A program made the position numbers and the translations under genes. Positions 1 through 8,426 of a DNA stretch of 64,000 nucleotides are shown piece by piece. The number at the start of each line of letters is the position of its first letter. Positions within the stretch are counted from its first letter, which is position 1. The notes below the pieces were generated by a model, which had not been told where the DNA came from, searched no databases, and worked only from the letters and a program-made list of their open reading frames with translations. The DNA is from SAR324 cluster bacterium (lineage in GTDB: Bacteria; SAR324; NAC60-12), in contig JANQJU010000031.1 in NCBI GenBank assembly GCA_028281495.1, positions 169,825 through 233,824 on the forward strand, written 5' to 3'.

Positions 1-825
1 AAGCTGCCAAAGGACATGATGATTGCAGCGGTGATCGAAAATGGCATCTTACAGGCTGCCCGGGGTGGAACCATGATTCGTCCCAATAGCGAGGTTTTGC
101 TGATTGGGCTTTCTGAAATCGTCAACAAAGCTGCGATGGAACAAGGTCATTTGCTTCGGGAAACTCGTGAAAAGGTGTTTTTTGGAGGATTGACACAAAG
201 CAGCCGGATGGCCTTATCCTTATTAAAAGATGTGCATCACAAAGTGCATATCATCGAACAATCGCGTTCTGTATGCGAGCAATTGGCGGAGCAGTTCGAA
301 AAGGTGACGGTGATTCACGGCGATAGCACCAACTATCGCAAACTCCAGGAAGAAGATATCGATCTATGCCGTACCTTTCTTTCAGGAAGCCGAGACGATT
401 CTTTGAATCTCACCGTTTCGCTGATTGCTAAGCAGATGGGCATTGAACATGTCATCGCCTTGGTACATGACGTGAATCGAGTGCCCTTATTCGAGCGTCT
501 GGATATTCCTAGAGTGGTGTGCCCCAATTTGCTGACCGGAGAAGAGATTGTGCGTTTCGTCCAAGGGGAGCAATATAAAGCAATGAGTGTGATCGAAAAT
601 GGAGCGGCTGAAATCTTTGAGGTCATGCTTCGGGAGGAGGCCCCCATCACACAAGCTCCTCTGAAAGACATCATCATGCCGGTGGGATCACTAATTGGCG
701 GGGTGAAACGAGACGACATGGTATTCATGCCCCACGGAGAGGATCAACTCAGGAAAGGGGATCATATCGTGGTCATGGTTACACCAAGAGCCAAAAAAGG
801 GGTGCAGCGGTTGCTCGGCTTATAA
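1..825 (+). CDS. trkA: Trk potassium uptake regulator TrkA, C-terminal part (5' end outside window)
   Basis: TrkA is the cytosolic NAD(H)-binding regulatory subunit of the Trk/Ktr potassium importer. The frame is open from base 1, so the gene starts upstream; 274 residues are visible against roughly 450-460 for full TrkA. The first ~40 residues match the end of a first RCK_C (TrkA-C) domain. Residues ~57-175 form a second Rossmann RCK_N domain, with a glycine-rich loop (GGLTQSS) and an acidic residue closing strand 2 (HIIEQ). The last ~85 residues form a second RCK_C domain ending in the typical GDHIVVMV strand. The glycine loop departs from canonical GxGxxG, which is common in the second TrkA half. 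The next gene starts 29 bases downstream on the same strand, so they are probably co-transcribed. The family assignment is firm; the transporter partner is not in the window. Confidence 0.9.
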   Translation, partial: KLPKDMMIAAVIENGILQAARGGTMIRPNSEVLLIGLSEIVNKAAMEQGHLLRETREKVFFGGLTQSSRMALSLLKDVHHKVHIIEQSRSVCEQLAEQFEKVTVIHGDSTNYRKLQEEDIDLCRTFLSGSRDDSLNLTVSLIAKQMGIEHVIALVHDVNRVPLFERLDIPRVVCPNLLTGEEIVRFVQGEQYKAMSVIENGAAEIFEVMLREEAPITQAPLKDIIMPVGSLIGGVKRDDMVFMPHGEDQLRKGDHIVVMVTPRAKKGVQRLLGL

Positions 826-854
826 ATGAATTCGCTAACTTGGAAGGAGGCACT

Positions 855-1655
855 ATGTCGCTGAGTGGCGCGAATATTGTGGAAAGTGTGTACAATGACC
901 GAGCGTTGTTGTTGGAAAATGACGGCAACCTCAAGCCAGTGTATGAAGAGCATTTGGAGCTTTCTGGTTTTGAAGTGCACTGTGCCGGAAATTTAGCGCA
1001 AGCCCGCAATGTGTTGGAATATCTCCCGGTGAATCTCATCGTTTGTAATGAGTTTTTGGCAGGAGGCAACACCCTTGAGTTTCTCGCATCTCTTCGAAAC
1101 GAGGGCATACAAAGTTCGATTGTGGTGATGACCGAAGATGAAGACCGAGTCTGGGAGCACATTCCTGAACAGGAAACCGCATTGCAAACCTTTCCCATTC
1201 CTCAGGATTTGCAGCAATTTTTAAAATCGGACATCAATCAATTTGTGTCTTTGGTCACAATGGTGCTGGATACAATGAGGTGTGTGTTGCTGGTCACCGA
1301 TTGTCATGCCGAAGCCATTGAAGTGGAAAATGTGTTGATTACGAACAACTACCGTGTGTGCAGCGTTCGAGATGGACAATATGCGTTGAAAGCGATCCAG
1401 TCTGCGGCTCCTACACATCATCCGGTGGATGTATTGGTATTTGATATTCTCAATCGCTATTATCCAGGATTCATGTTTTTAGCTGATTTGCTCAAATGCT
1501 CGATCAATTTGCCTTCGGTCGTAATCACCGACACGAGTACCAGCGTAGAAAAAATTAAATCCAAAACCGGTTTTGAGGTCTCCGACATTCTTCCTAAGAA
1601 CAACCTTTCCTCCGATTTGATCCCTCTCATTGAACAATTGATCTTGAACAACTGA
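855..1655 (+). CDS. Tandem receiver-domain protein (first domain degenerate)
   Basis: This 266-residue protein has two response-regulator-like receiver folds and no recognisable output domain. In the first (about residues 14-125) the position normally held by the phosphoacceptor aspartate is Asn65 (sequence IVCNEFLAG), so it probably cannot be phosphorylated. In the second (about 142-262) the equivalent strand ends in Asp197 (LVFDILNR), which could accept phosphate. The ATG at 855 is chosen because a strong AAGGAGG lies 4 bases upstream; an in-frame TTG at 840 precedes that ribosome site. It sits 29 bases after trkA and 18 bases before the large ATPase gene. Inference: a phosphorylation-responsive adaptor for its neighbours, since there is no DNA-binding domain. 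No histidine kinase is adjacent, so the phosphodonor is unknown. Confidence 0.75.
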   Translation: MSLSGANIVESVYNDRALLLENDGNLKPVYEEHLELSGFEVHCAGNLAQARNVLEYLPVNLIVCNEFLAGGNTLEFLASLRNEGIQSSIVVMTEDEDRVWEHIPEQETALQTFPIPQDLQQFLKSDINQFVSLVTMVLDTMRCVLLVTDCHAEAIEVENVLITNNYRVCSVRDGQYALKAIQSAAPTHHPVDVLVFDILNRYYPGFMFLADLLKCSINLPSVVITDTSTSVEKIKSKTGFEVSDILPKNNLSSDLIPLIEQLILNN

Positions 1656-1673
1656 TCTGAAAGCGGAGGCGTC

Positions 1674-4600
1674 ATGGCCAGCAGTCTTGCCGAATTGTCC
1701 CAAAATGAGGAACCAGCCGACGACACGCTTTCTACCGATCAAGCTGACTTATTGGCCGAACTTCTCGGTGATACCGCGCCGGTAGCCACCCCGGAACAAG
1801 ATGCTTTGCTTTCCGATATCTTGGGGGAAGTTCCCAAGATGCCCGCATCCAAAGACACCCAAACCATCAACACAGTGCTCAACACCATCAATTTTGAGTT
1901 GGTGGTGCCGAATTGGAACATGGGGAAGCTGTCACGTTCCTTTTTTGCTGCCTTCAAGTTGCTCGAAGAAACCTGCGAAAAAGCCGATCAATGGGTGGAT
2001 CAAACGCAAAATATGTTGGAACGCTTGGTTTTGGATCTTCCCGACAAGTGGCCGGAACGCGACAGCACGCATGTGACCAGCCGGCTCTTGGGAAGGTTTT
2101 TTGCCATCTCGCAGCAATATCCGGTGTCGCAGTATCTTGAAAACTTTTCCTCACTTCCCAACCTACCAGAGACGTTCCCTCCTACAGTAGATGTCAGAAT
2201 TCCCGAAGAAATTCTGGAAGATAAAGCCGATGAAAGCTGGTGGTATCGCACTTGGCAACAGGGGCAGCGGTCACAGCGTAAAATCAAAGAACTCTATTCT
2301 GCTGAAGGTCACCCTACGGCTCGCGTTCGGCTGCGAGGGATTGGGGTGTATTGGCTCAAATATCAGCATTACTTGCAGCGACGAGGCACGCTCCGTGACG
2401 CAGGCGACTTTTATTTTGTGTTTCTCAAAGCCATTCAACGCCTATTCAATTTACCGAAAGGGGCTGACATTACCGGATTGCGTGAAGAAATGTTCCGGGA
2501 TGTGCAACAATTGGCTGACAATTTGCGATCCACCCACCGCAGTCATTTGATGTACATTTACAATGGAATCGAGCGGGAACTGTGGAACGCCTTCTACCCG
2601 TGGAACAACCTAAAGCACTCGGGGCGCTCGGTACAACGCCGCATCCGTAAGTTGGAAGAGGAACACCAAGTCCATTTATCCAAGTATTCAGAAGCGCTGG
2701 AATATGTATTGGAAGATTTTCACATCCGCTTGCAGTTTTTTCAGATTCAACGAGAAGCCCACCACATTATGGAGGGGGAACTCAAATTCATTCAACGACA
2801 ATACGAACGGTTTAAAAAACAACTGGAACAATCGATGGGAGATATCCGTTCGGTGACTCCAGAGCATGTTCAGGATTGGTTGGATCTGAACAAATATATG
2901 TTTGCCTTCCGCATGGAAAAAGCGGAATCGACTTTCTACGAAACCACAAGCAGCCTGAAAAATATCTGTAAGCAAATTAATAACAATCAGCGTACCAACA
3001 ACCTGATTCGGATTTTTCTAGATAAATATGAACGTGTGGCACAATCGCTTCCAGAGTATGCCAACATCATTCACTTGGAGAAATTGTGGTCGTGGACTCA
3101 CAAAAAAATTGAGATCGATGAATCGGTTCCCCTCCGGTTTTCAGTGGAGCAGTTTTTCCATACTCGCTTGGAAGAACCCATGGCTGGCATTCATCAGCGC
3201 TGGCTGCGCAACCTACACAAATGGGCGGGGGAAATTGATCAACAGGAGCAGTTTTTCCGTTTCAGTTTTTATTCACTGCGTCAAGAATGGAGTGATCCAT
3301 TGACCGGATGGCAAAATGCCGACCGAGTCACCCTTCATAAAGCTTTGGAAGATAGCTCCACCCCCACTATCTTGCAGCTCCAAAACATCCTTCAGGAGCT
3401 AGAACATGAGTTTCAACGCTTTCATCGGCAAACACATAAGCTGGTGACCGCAACCATTGATGATCTGGAACAAGTGATTTTTGATCCTGGGGTGCGGCAA
3501 CGCTTGCTACGTTTGGCATCAGAAAGTTCTGGTATTGTAGGAGCTATTCTAGGGTTTTTTCTCGATGTGGGGCATGCGAACGTGATCAGCCGTTTGCCAC
3601 TGGTCCAACAAGCGGTGGCAGGAATCGAACGGGTTCAACAACGTTGGCTAAAAATCAAGGCTTCATTTCAGGCCAAACCGCCTCCTATCGAAAACCCCTT
3701 ACCAACGTATTACACCCGTGTGTTTGTGGTGGAGCCGCTGGAAATCTCCACCCTATTTGTGGGACGAGAGTCGGAACTCCAACAGTTACGGGATATTTGC
3801 CACAATAAGTCTCAGAAAGAACGGGCCGTGATTGCGGTGATTGGACTCCCTGGATCAGGAAAGCGAAGCTTGATCGATTACTTCATTCGCAATGACATCA
3901 ATAAAGCCAAAGTCAAAATTCACTTGAGTTTGGTCAATGAGCAAATTGTGGCCATTATCAACAATAAGTCCTTTTCGCTCGATAAAATGATTCGCAAAGT
4001 ACAACTGGATCGGTTTGATGTAGTGGTGTTGGAAGGCCTCGAATCGTGTTTCATTGAAACGGCAGGAGGTGCTCAGTTGTTGCAGGAATTCTTCGAGTGG
4101 TTACAAAAAGCCCCTCATGAGATTCTGTGGATCGTCTCGATCAACGAACTGGCATGGCGTACAATTGAATTGTTGGATGAAGCAGGAGGAACCTTCACTC
4201 ACTTCATGCATCTCCACCCAGTCGATCCAGAGACCATCAAAGAGATGTTGTACCGACGGCATCAAGTGGTAGGGTTGTCTTTGAAGTTCAAACTGCCAAA
4301 TCATCGTTTCTACCGATGGTTGTACAAGCTCCGCCCCAAGGAATGTGATCGTTTGTTGGAATGGCAATTTTTTTCAGAATTGGAACGGCGTAGCCAAGGC
4401 AACCCGGCAATTGCCATGAAACTGTGGACGAGTCAATGTAAGCTTCTCGATGACAATACCGTGTTGGTCAATCCTGTGTTTGAAAACGTTCCACTGCCTC
4501 ACTTGGAAGAGGAGGAATTGCTGATCCTCCGTATCATTCTATCCCAAGGCAATGTGGGACCCCATCACTTGCAAACCGCAGTCGTGTCTTCCAAATATTT

Positions 4601-4739
4601 GAGGGTTTGTTTGGACAACTTAAAAGGGTGTAATTTAGTCTCCATCCGCAAACAGGAAGCGGGCACGACATTCACGATCAACCCCGAAGCCTATTTGTTG
4701 GCATACCAACTTCTTCAGGAGGCCATGTTGTTACCATGA
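1674..4739 (+). CDS. Large helical protein with C-terminal P-loop ATPase (AAA/STAND-like), function unknown
   Basis: A 1021-residue protein. A good GGAGG lies just upstream of the ATG. The N-terminus carries two related short acidic motifs (DLLAELLGD and DALLSDILGE). Residues ~60-690 are predominantly helical, with many charged heptad-like stretches and no recognised domain. The C-terminal third is a nucleotide-binding module: a VGRESELQQL entry motif, Walker A GLPGSGKR at 724-731, a hydrophobic strand ending in acidic residues (VVVLEGLE, 783-790) at the Walker B position, and a following strand WIVSINE consistent with sensor 1. This order resembles Orc/Cdc6- and STAND-type AAA ATPases. Walker B lacks the usual DE or DD pair, so hydrolysis may be weak. 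No signal peptide or membrane segment is seen. The stop codon overlaps the start of the MscS gene (ATGA), implying translational coupling. I do not recognise the family. Confidence 0.7.
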   Translation: MASSLAELSQNEEPADDTLSTDQADLLAELLGDTAPVATPEQDALLSDILGEVPKMPASKDTQTINTVLNTINFELVVPNWNMGKLSRSFFAAFKLLEETCEKADQWVDQTQNMLERLVLDLPDKWPERDSTHVTSRLLGRFFAISQQYPVSQYLENFSSLPNLPETFPPTVDVRIPEEILEDKADESWWYRTWQQGQRSQRKIKELYSAEGHPTARVRLRGIGVYWLKYQHYLQRRGTLRDAGDFYFVFLKAIQRLFNLPKGADITGLREEMFRDVQQLADNLRSTHRSHLMYIYNGIERELWNAFYPWNNLKHSGRSVQRRIRKLEEEHQVHLSKYSEALEYVLEDFHIRLQFFQIQREAHHIMEGELKFIQRQYERFKKQLEQSMGDIRSVTPEHVQDWLDLNKYMFAFRMEKAESTFYETTSSLKNICKQINNNQRTNNLIRIFLDKYERVAQSLPEYANIIHLEKLWSWTHKKIEIDESVPLRFSVEQFFHTRLEEPMAGIHQRWLRNLHKWAGEIDQQEQFFRFSFYSLRQEWSDPLTGWQNADRVTLHKALEDSSTPTILQLQNILQELEHEFQRFHRQTHKLVTATIDDLEQVIFDPGVRQRLLRLASESSGIVGAILGFFLDVGHANVISRLPLVQQAVAGIERVQQRWLKIKASFQAKPPPIENPLPTYYTRVFVVEPLEISTLFVGRESELQQLRDICHNKSQKERAVIAVIGLPGSGKRSLIDYFIRNDINKAKVKIHLSLVNEQIVAIINNKSFSLDKMIRKVQLDRFDVVVLEGLESCFIETAGGAQLLQEFFEWLQKAPHEILWIVSINELAWRTIELLDEAGGTFTHFMHLHPVDPETIKEMLYRRHQVVGLSLKFKLPNHRFYRWLYKLRPKECDRLLEWQFFSELERRSQGNPAIAMKLWTSQCKLLDDNTVLVNPVFENVPLPHLEEEELLILRIILSQGNVGPHHLQTAVVSSKYLRVCLDNLKGCNLVSIRKQEAGTTFTINPEAYLLAYQLLQEAMLLP

Positions 4740-7597
4740 GTGATCTCCCCAGTCCTGCCTTCCAGATTTCCGATTTCCTCGAATTCAACCTCTCCAATTG
4801 GGTATCGACCTCATTTTGGCAAAGTGGCTTGCGGATCGTCCTGCTGTTTTTGGGGCTGTTCCTATTCCTCAAACTCCTGCGGTTTCTCCATCAGAAGCTT
4901 TTGTTTTTGCCACTATACCGCCGTTGGTATGCCCGATACGAAGGTTGGATTGAGTTTGGAGTGATTTTGATCATCTCCTTGTTTGTCATTTCCGAAGCCT
5001 GGAATTTGCACTGGGGGTTGGTACTGATTTTAGGCGGGGTGACGGTCTTGAGCCTGGGCATGGCATTTCAAGATATTCTGATCAATGTGCTGGCTTATCC
5101 GGTGGTCCGCAGAGCGATTTCGCTCAGTGAAGGCGATGACATTGAAATTCTCGGACTTTCTGGAAAACTCGCAAAAAAAAGTTTCACCCACATCCAACTC
5201 ACAGGAATTTATGGGGAACAGATCACGATTCCCAATCGAAAAATTCTCACCGATGTGCTGTTACGGAGCGAACGGAAAAAATCGATCTACCACTTTGACC
5301 TCGAATTCCCGGTGCCTTCCATCTACCAAGATTCCTTAGGACTGCTGCTGGATTTTCTCCATGAAACGGTTCTGCTATCAGCATACCGCTCACTTGAACG
5401 GGCTCCTGAAGTTGGTGTGGAACTCAAAAACGGAGACATTTGGTTGAAATGTGTCTGCTACACCAACCGAAAAAACTACATCTCGGCTTATCGCACCTTC
5501 CTGCTTACGGAGTTGGCAGAAAAAACCAACCTGCTCCAGCCAGAAGAGGAACTCGATCTCAGCAAACCGCTGTTCAAAAAACCGTTTACCCTGGAACCCG
5601 AGTGGAAAACCCGAACCAAATGGACGGACCATTTTCAGCAACCGATGCATTCGTTGCCTCAAGAAGCCATGTCCACTACCGATATGTCGACTACCACCCC
5701 ATTGGAGACTCATACAGCAGACCTCGAAAAGATGAATCTAGAAGAACTGTATGAAGTGGCCTCCTCCAACGATACAGGACTGGTCAATGCGGCAATCCAA
5801 GAAATCGAAAAGCGTCGTCGCCGAATGGTTCCCGATACTGCTGCACCCGTGGAGCCTGCTACGTTAGCACTAGAAGAAATGACTGGTTCTGTCGAAGTAC
5901 CGCCCTCCTCAGGGACCGCTTCTACGAGGGAAGCATCTCCAGCAGAGGTATCGAGTAATACTTCTGGTATGTCGACCTCAGCACCTTCGGCAGGCAGTTC
6001 TGTCGCAAGTGATTCTAAGGAGCGGAGTGCATCTTCTGAATCTGCCGACACGGCACAAAGTGCTGTGGAACCCAAAAAAGAATACACGCCTGATGAGATC
6101 GTGCAGTTGAACGATATGGATTTGCTTTATGAGTTTGCCATGTCCACCAATCCTGACCATGCAAATGCCGCTATGCAAGCCATTGAGCGGATGCAACGGG
6201 AAATGGTCATGCCCAGCACAGACTCCTCTTCTTCAGAATCATCCTCTGAAGCAACATCTTCTGAGCAGCCCCTTCTTGAGGATACTCCTTCTGGGGAACC
6301 TACTCCGGAGGAACCGGTAGCTTCCTCACTTGAAGCGCAAGAATCTATTTCTGGGGATCTTACTCCGAAGGAACCGGTAGCTTCCTCACTTGAAGCGCAA
6401 GAATCTCCGTCCAAAATAGAAGCGGTGGATCAGAAACCAATAGAGCCTTCACCAGAACCATCGACGAAACGTCCATTGGATTCATATAGCTTAGAGGAAA
6501 TCGAACAACTGAATGACATGGATCTGTTGTATGAGTTCGCAATGTCTCTCAATGCAGAGCAAGCAGAAGCTGCGATGCGGGCTATCCAGCGGATGCAACT
6601 CAATATGGTTGTTGCCCCAGAAGCTACAGAATCCACCGATCCCCCAGAGGCACCGGCAGAACCAGAAACCTCAGAAGCTCCAGCAGAACCAGAAACCTCG
6701 TTAGAACCTCCAGCGGAACCTGAACCTCTTTCAGAAGAGCCTGAAGTTGCGATTTCCCCACAAGCTTCAGAAATGGCAAAAGAACCTGAAGTCATGGGTG
6801 TTCTAGAGGAACCCGAATTAGGGAAGGAACCGGAATCCATCGAATCGATAGAAACAGTGGAGGAACTAGAAACAGCGGAGGAACTAGACGCAATAGAAGA
6901 ACTAGAAACAGCGGAGGAACTAGCAGGAATACAATCTACAGTTGAACCTGAAATGGATGATCAAAAAGAAGTGCCGGAAGCAATATCTTCACGATCTTTG
7001 GATTCCTACAGTTTAGAAGAAATTGAACAATTAAATGACATGGATTTGCTTTACGAGTTTACCCTGTGTTTAGACGCTGAAAAAGCTCATGCTGCGATGC
7101 GAGCAATCCAAAGAATGCAAGAAAAAATGGAACAGGAAACTGTTTTATCATCTGTTAACCAAGTCGTAGAAGCACGTGACGACGAAGTGGCTCAAGAACA
7201 GGCAACTTTCGAATCGACTACCCAAGAAACTGTTGAGTCTTCTAAGAATGAAGTCGCCGACGAATCACCAAAACAGAAACCTTCCGATTCCCCTCAAAAG
7301 GTCTTTGTTGAAAACGAAGTCATTATAATTCAAGAGGCACAAACGCTACAAGAAACACCGAGCTTGTCATTGGAGAGACACACAGCTCTCGTACAGGAGT
7401 TGCATCAAGCCCTGCAAGCGGTGCGTGAGACCCCCGGGTTGCCTCAAGAGGATTCTCCAGCAGTCGAACGCCTGATGCAGGTGATCGAAGAAACATCAGT
7501 GCAATTGACTCCAGATACTCCGGAACTGCAAGAAGCTATGCATTTTTTGTTTAATACGATCTACCATTCTGACCCTGAGCATAAATCAGAAGGGTGA
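4736..7597 (+). CDS. MscS-family mechanosensitive channel with long repeat-containing C-terminal tail
   Basis: MscS channels open under membrane tension and release ions and solutes on osmotic downshift. The protein has 953 residues; E. coli MscS has 286. Hydrophobic segments lie at about 31-50, 71-90 and 93-125. The third runs into the signature region with GMAFQDILINVLA, followed by the beta domain with GDDIEILG and the typical ITIPNR motif. After about residue 320 there is a ~630-residue hydrophilic tail rich in Glu, Pro and Ser. It contains four copies of a ~37-residue unit whose core is LNDMDLLYEFAM followed by a helix with AAMRAIQRMQ. The start overlaps the upstream ATPase stop by four bases. 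The channel core is certain. The tail is cytoplasmic by MscS topology and is not a family feature I know; the conserved units look like protein-docking helices. Confidence 0.9.
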   Translation: MSDLPSPAFQISDFLEFNLSNWVSTSFWQSGLRIVLLFLGLFLFLKLLRFLHQKLLFLPLYRRWYARYEGWIEFGVILIISLFVISEAWNLHWGLVLILGGVTVLSLGMAFQDILINVLAYPVVRRAISLSEGDDIEILGLSGKLAKKSFTHIQLTGIYGEQITIPNRKILTDVLLRSERKKSIYHFDLEFPVPSIYQDSLGLLLDFLHETVLLSAYRSLERAPEVGVELKNGDIWLKCVCYTNRKNYISAYRTFLLTELAEKTNLLQPEEELDLSKPLFKKPFTLEPEWKTRTKWTDHFQQPMHSLPQEAMSTTDMSTTTPLETHTADLEKMNLEELYEVASSNDTGLVNAAIQEIEKRRRRMVPDTAAPVEPATLALEEMTGSVEVPPSSGTASTREASPAEVSSNTSGMSTSAPSAGSSVASDSKERSASSESADTAQSAVEPKKEYTPDEIVQLNDMDLLYEFAMSTNPDHANAAMQAIERMQREMVMPSTDSSSSESSSEATSSEQPLLEDTPSGEPTPEEPVASSLEAQESISGDLTPKEPVASSLEAQESPSKIEAVDQKPIEPSPEPSTKRPLDSYSLEEIEQLNDMDLLYEFAMSLNAEQAEAAMRAIQRMQLNMVVAPEATESTDPPEAPAEPETSEAPAEPETSLEPPAEPEPLSEEPEVAISPQASEMAKEPEVMGVLEEPELGKEPESIESIETVEELETAEELDAIEELETAEELAGIQSTVEPEMDDQKEVPEAISSRSLDSYSLEEIEQLNDMDLLYEFTLCLDAEKAHAAMRAIQRMQEKMEQETVLSSVNQVVEARDDEVAQEQATFESTTQETVESSKNEVADESPKQKPSDSPQKVFVENEVIIIQEAQTLQETPSLSLERHTALVQELHQALQAVRETPGLPQEDSPAVERLMQVIEETSVQLTPDTPELQEAMHFLFNTIYHSDPEHKSEG
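5720..7129 (+). repeat. Four coding repeats of ~37 residues in the MscS tail
   Basis: Units start near 5720 (residue 329, most diverged), 6083 (residue 450), 6485 (residue 584) and 7007 (residue 758). Units 2-4 share the core LNDMDLLYEF, a short loop, then a helix ending in AAM-AI-RMQ and a basic or acidic cap. The linkers between them grow and are low-complexity acidic/Pro-rich sequence that differs in each case. Conserved modules separated by variable linkers point to repeated binding sites rather than simple slippage. Confidence 0.85.
6290..6406 (+). repeat. 60-bp in-frame tandem duplication inside MscS tail linker
   Basis: Two adjacent 60-base units start at 6290 and 6350. They differ only at a few bases, near the start of the unit and in one GGAG/GAAG codon pair. 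The duplication keeps the frame and encodes two copies of a linker containing PVASSLEAQES. The near-identity indicates a recent slippage or unequal-crossover event. Confidence 0.85.
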
Positions 7598-7635
7598 AAA
7601 CAAACTTTTTATTCAAGTGACTAGCCTAAAAAAAG

Positions 7636-7820
7636 AGGCGAAGCCACCGCAAGATCGTGTGAAACGCCTTTTGTTACCTGGCAAGCCAGGTGGGGAAACG
7701 TGTAGAGGTTTAAGGCTTCCTTCTGAGAAGGCATGCGCACCACCTCTAGGGACAAACCCCGATGTGTGGATTAAGGTAGCAAAAGTTTTCAGCACGAGTC
7801 CCACAGTGAACTTCGCCGCT
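7636..7820 (-). ncRNA. ssrS: 6S RNA
   Basis: 6S RNA binds the housekeeping RNA polymerase holoenzyme and represses many promoters in stationary phase. Reading the minus strand, the closing stem is GGCGAAG (7811-7817) pairing with CTTCGCC (7637-7643). The conserved 3' half, including GCATGCCTTCTCAGAAGG followed by AGCCTTAAA, matches the corresponding E. coli segment (GCATGC-TCCGAGAAGCCTTAAA). The T-run at 7626-7634 region just beyond the closing stem could serve as the termination signal. It lies immediately downstream of zapA on the same strand, an arrangement widespread in proteobacteria. The ends are set from the closing stem and are approximate. Confidence 0.9.
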
Positions 7821-7844
7821 TAGTTCGCTATTGTCTTTACGACA

Positions 7845-7872
7845 ATTCTACCATGTTCTTTTTTTTGATCAA
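7845..7872 (-). promoter_or_regulatory. Candidate sigma70 promoter for 6S RNA
   Basis: On the minus strand TTGATC (7867-7872) and TAGAAT (7845-7850) are separated by 16 bases. The predicted start at about 7836-7839 lies just before the 6S closing stem. A perfect inverted repeat TTGTC-TTTAC-GACAA (7831-7845) overlaps the start region. The -35 box overlaps the zapA stop region. This is based on motif match only. Confidence 0.45.
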
Positions 7873-7876
7873 ACTG

Positions 7877-8191
7877 TTAGGTTCCCGCAGGTCCCAAAAC
7901 TTGATCCAATTTGTGGCACATCGACTCTAAGCTATGTTTCGCTTCTTCTGAAACATAGTTCCGATCTCTCCGAATCTTGAGCAATTCGTCTGCCAGGTTC
8001 AAAGCAACTAAAACGGTCAGACTCGCAAGGCTATAGGTTTCCAATTGCTTCGACATTTCTAGAACCTTCTGGTTGAGGAATTTTTCGACCTCTCGTATCT
8101 GTTCCTCAGGATAACTACTAGCCACAGCAAACTGCTGCCCGTTCACAGTGATTTGGTATTTTTTTGGAGTCGATTGCGAGGTTTCTGTCAT
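7877..8191 (-). CDS. zapA: Cell division protein ZapA
   Basis: ZapA binds FtsZ and bundles protofilaments at the division ring in the cytoplasm. The protein has 104 residues, the normal size. The N-terminal part (YQITVNGQQFAV, then the YPEEQIREVEKFLNQKV helix) is the FtsZ-binding head. The middle segment SLASLTVLVALNLADELL is the characteristic conserved ZapA helix, and a C-terminal helical tail follows. The ATG at 8191 is preferred because the conserved domain begins soon after it; the frame stays open to 8260, which would add 23 unrelated residues. It is followed directly by 6S RNA on the same strand, as in many proteobacteria. Confidence 0.88.
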   Translation of the reverse strand: MTETSQSTPKKYQITVNGQQFAVASSYPEEQIREVEKFLNQKVLEMSKQLETYSLASLTVLVALNLADELLKIRRDRNYVSEEAKHSLESMCHKLDQVLGPAGT

Positions 8192-8426
8192 CACGTCAAT
8201 AAAAATTTCTAACCCAAATTCATTATGATATACTGCACAACGATTCGTCCAAAAAATCACTAAGTTGGTCGTTGGATTCTGTTACTGTGCAGCGTTCAAG
8301 CCGGTAAAAATGCTAACAGTTTTTAAAACGGAAAGCAACGTTCTTTTAACATACGAAAGTACCGTATTTTGTACGTCTGCACCGAATTGCAATCCGAATA
8401 TTTAACGTTGAAACCAAGGAACATTT

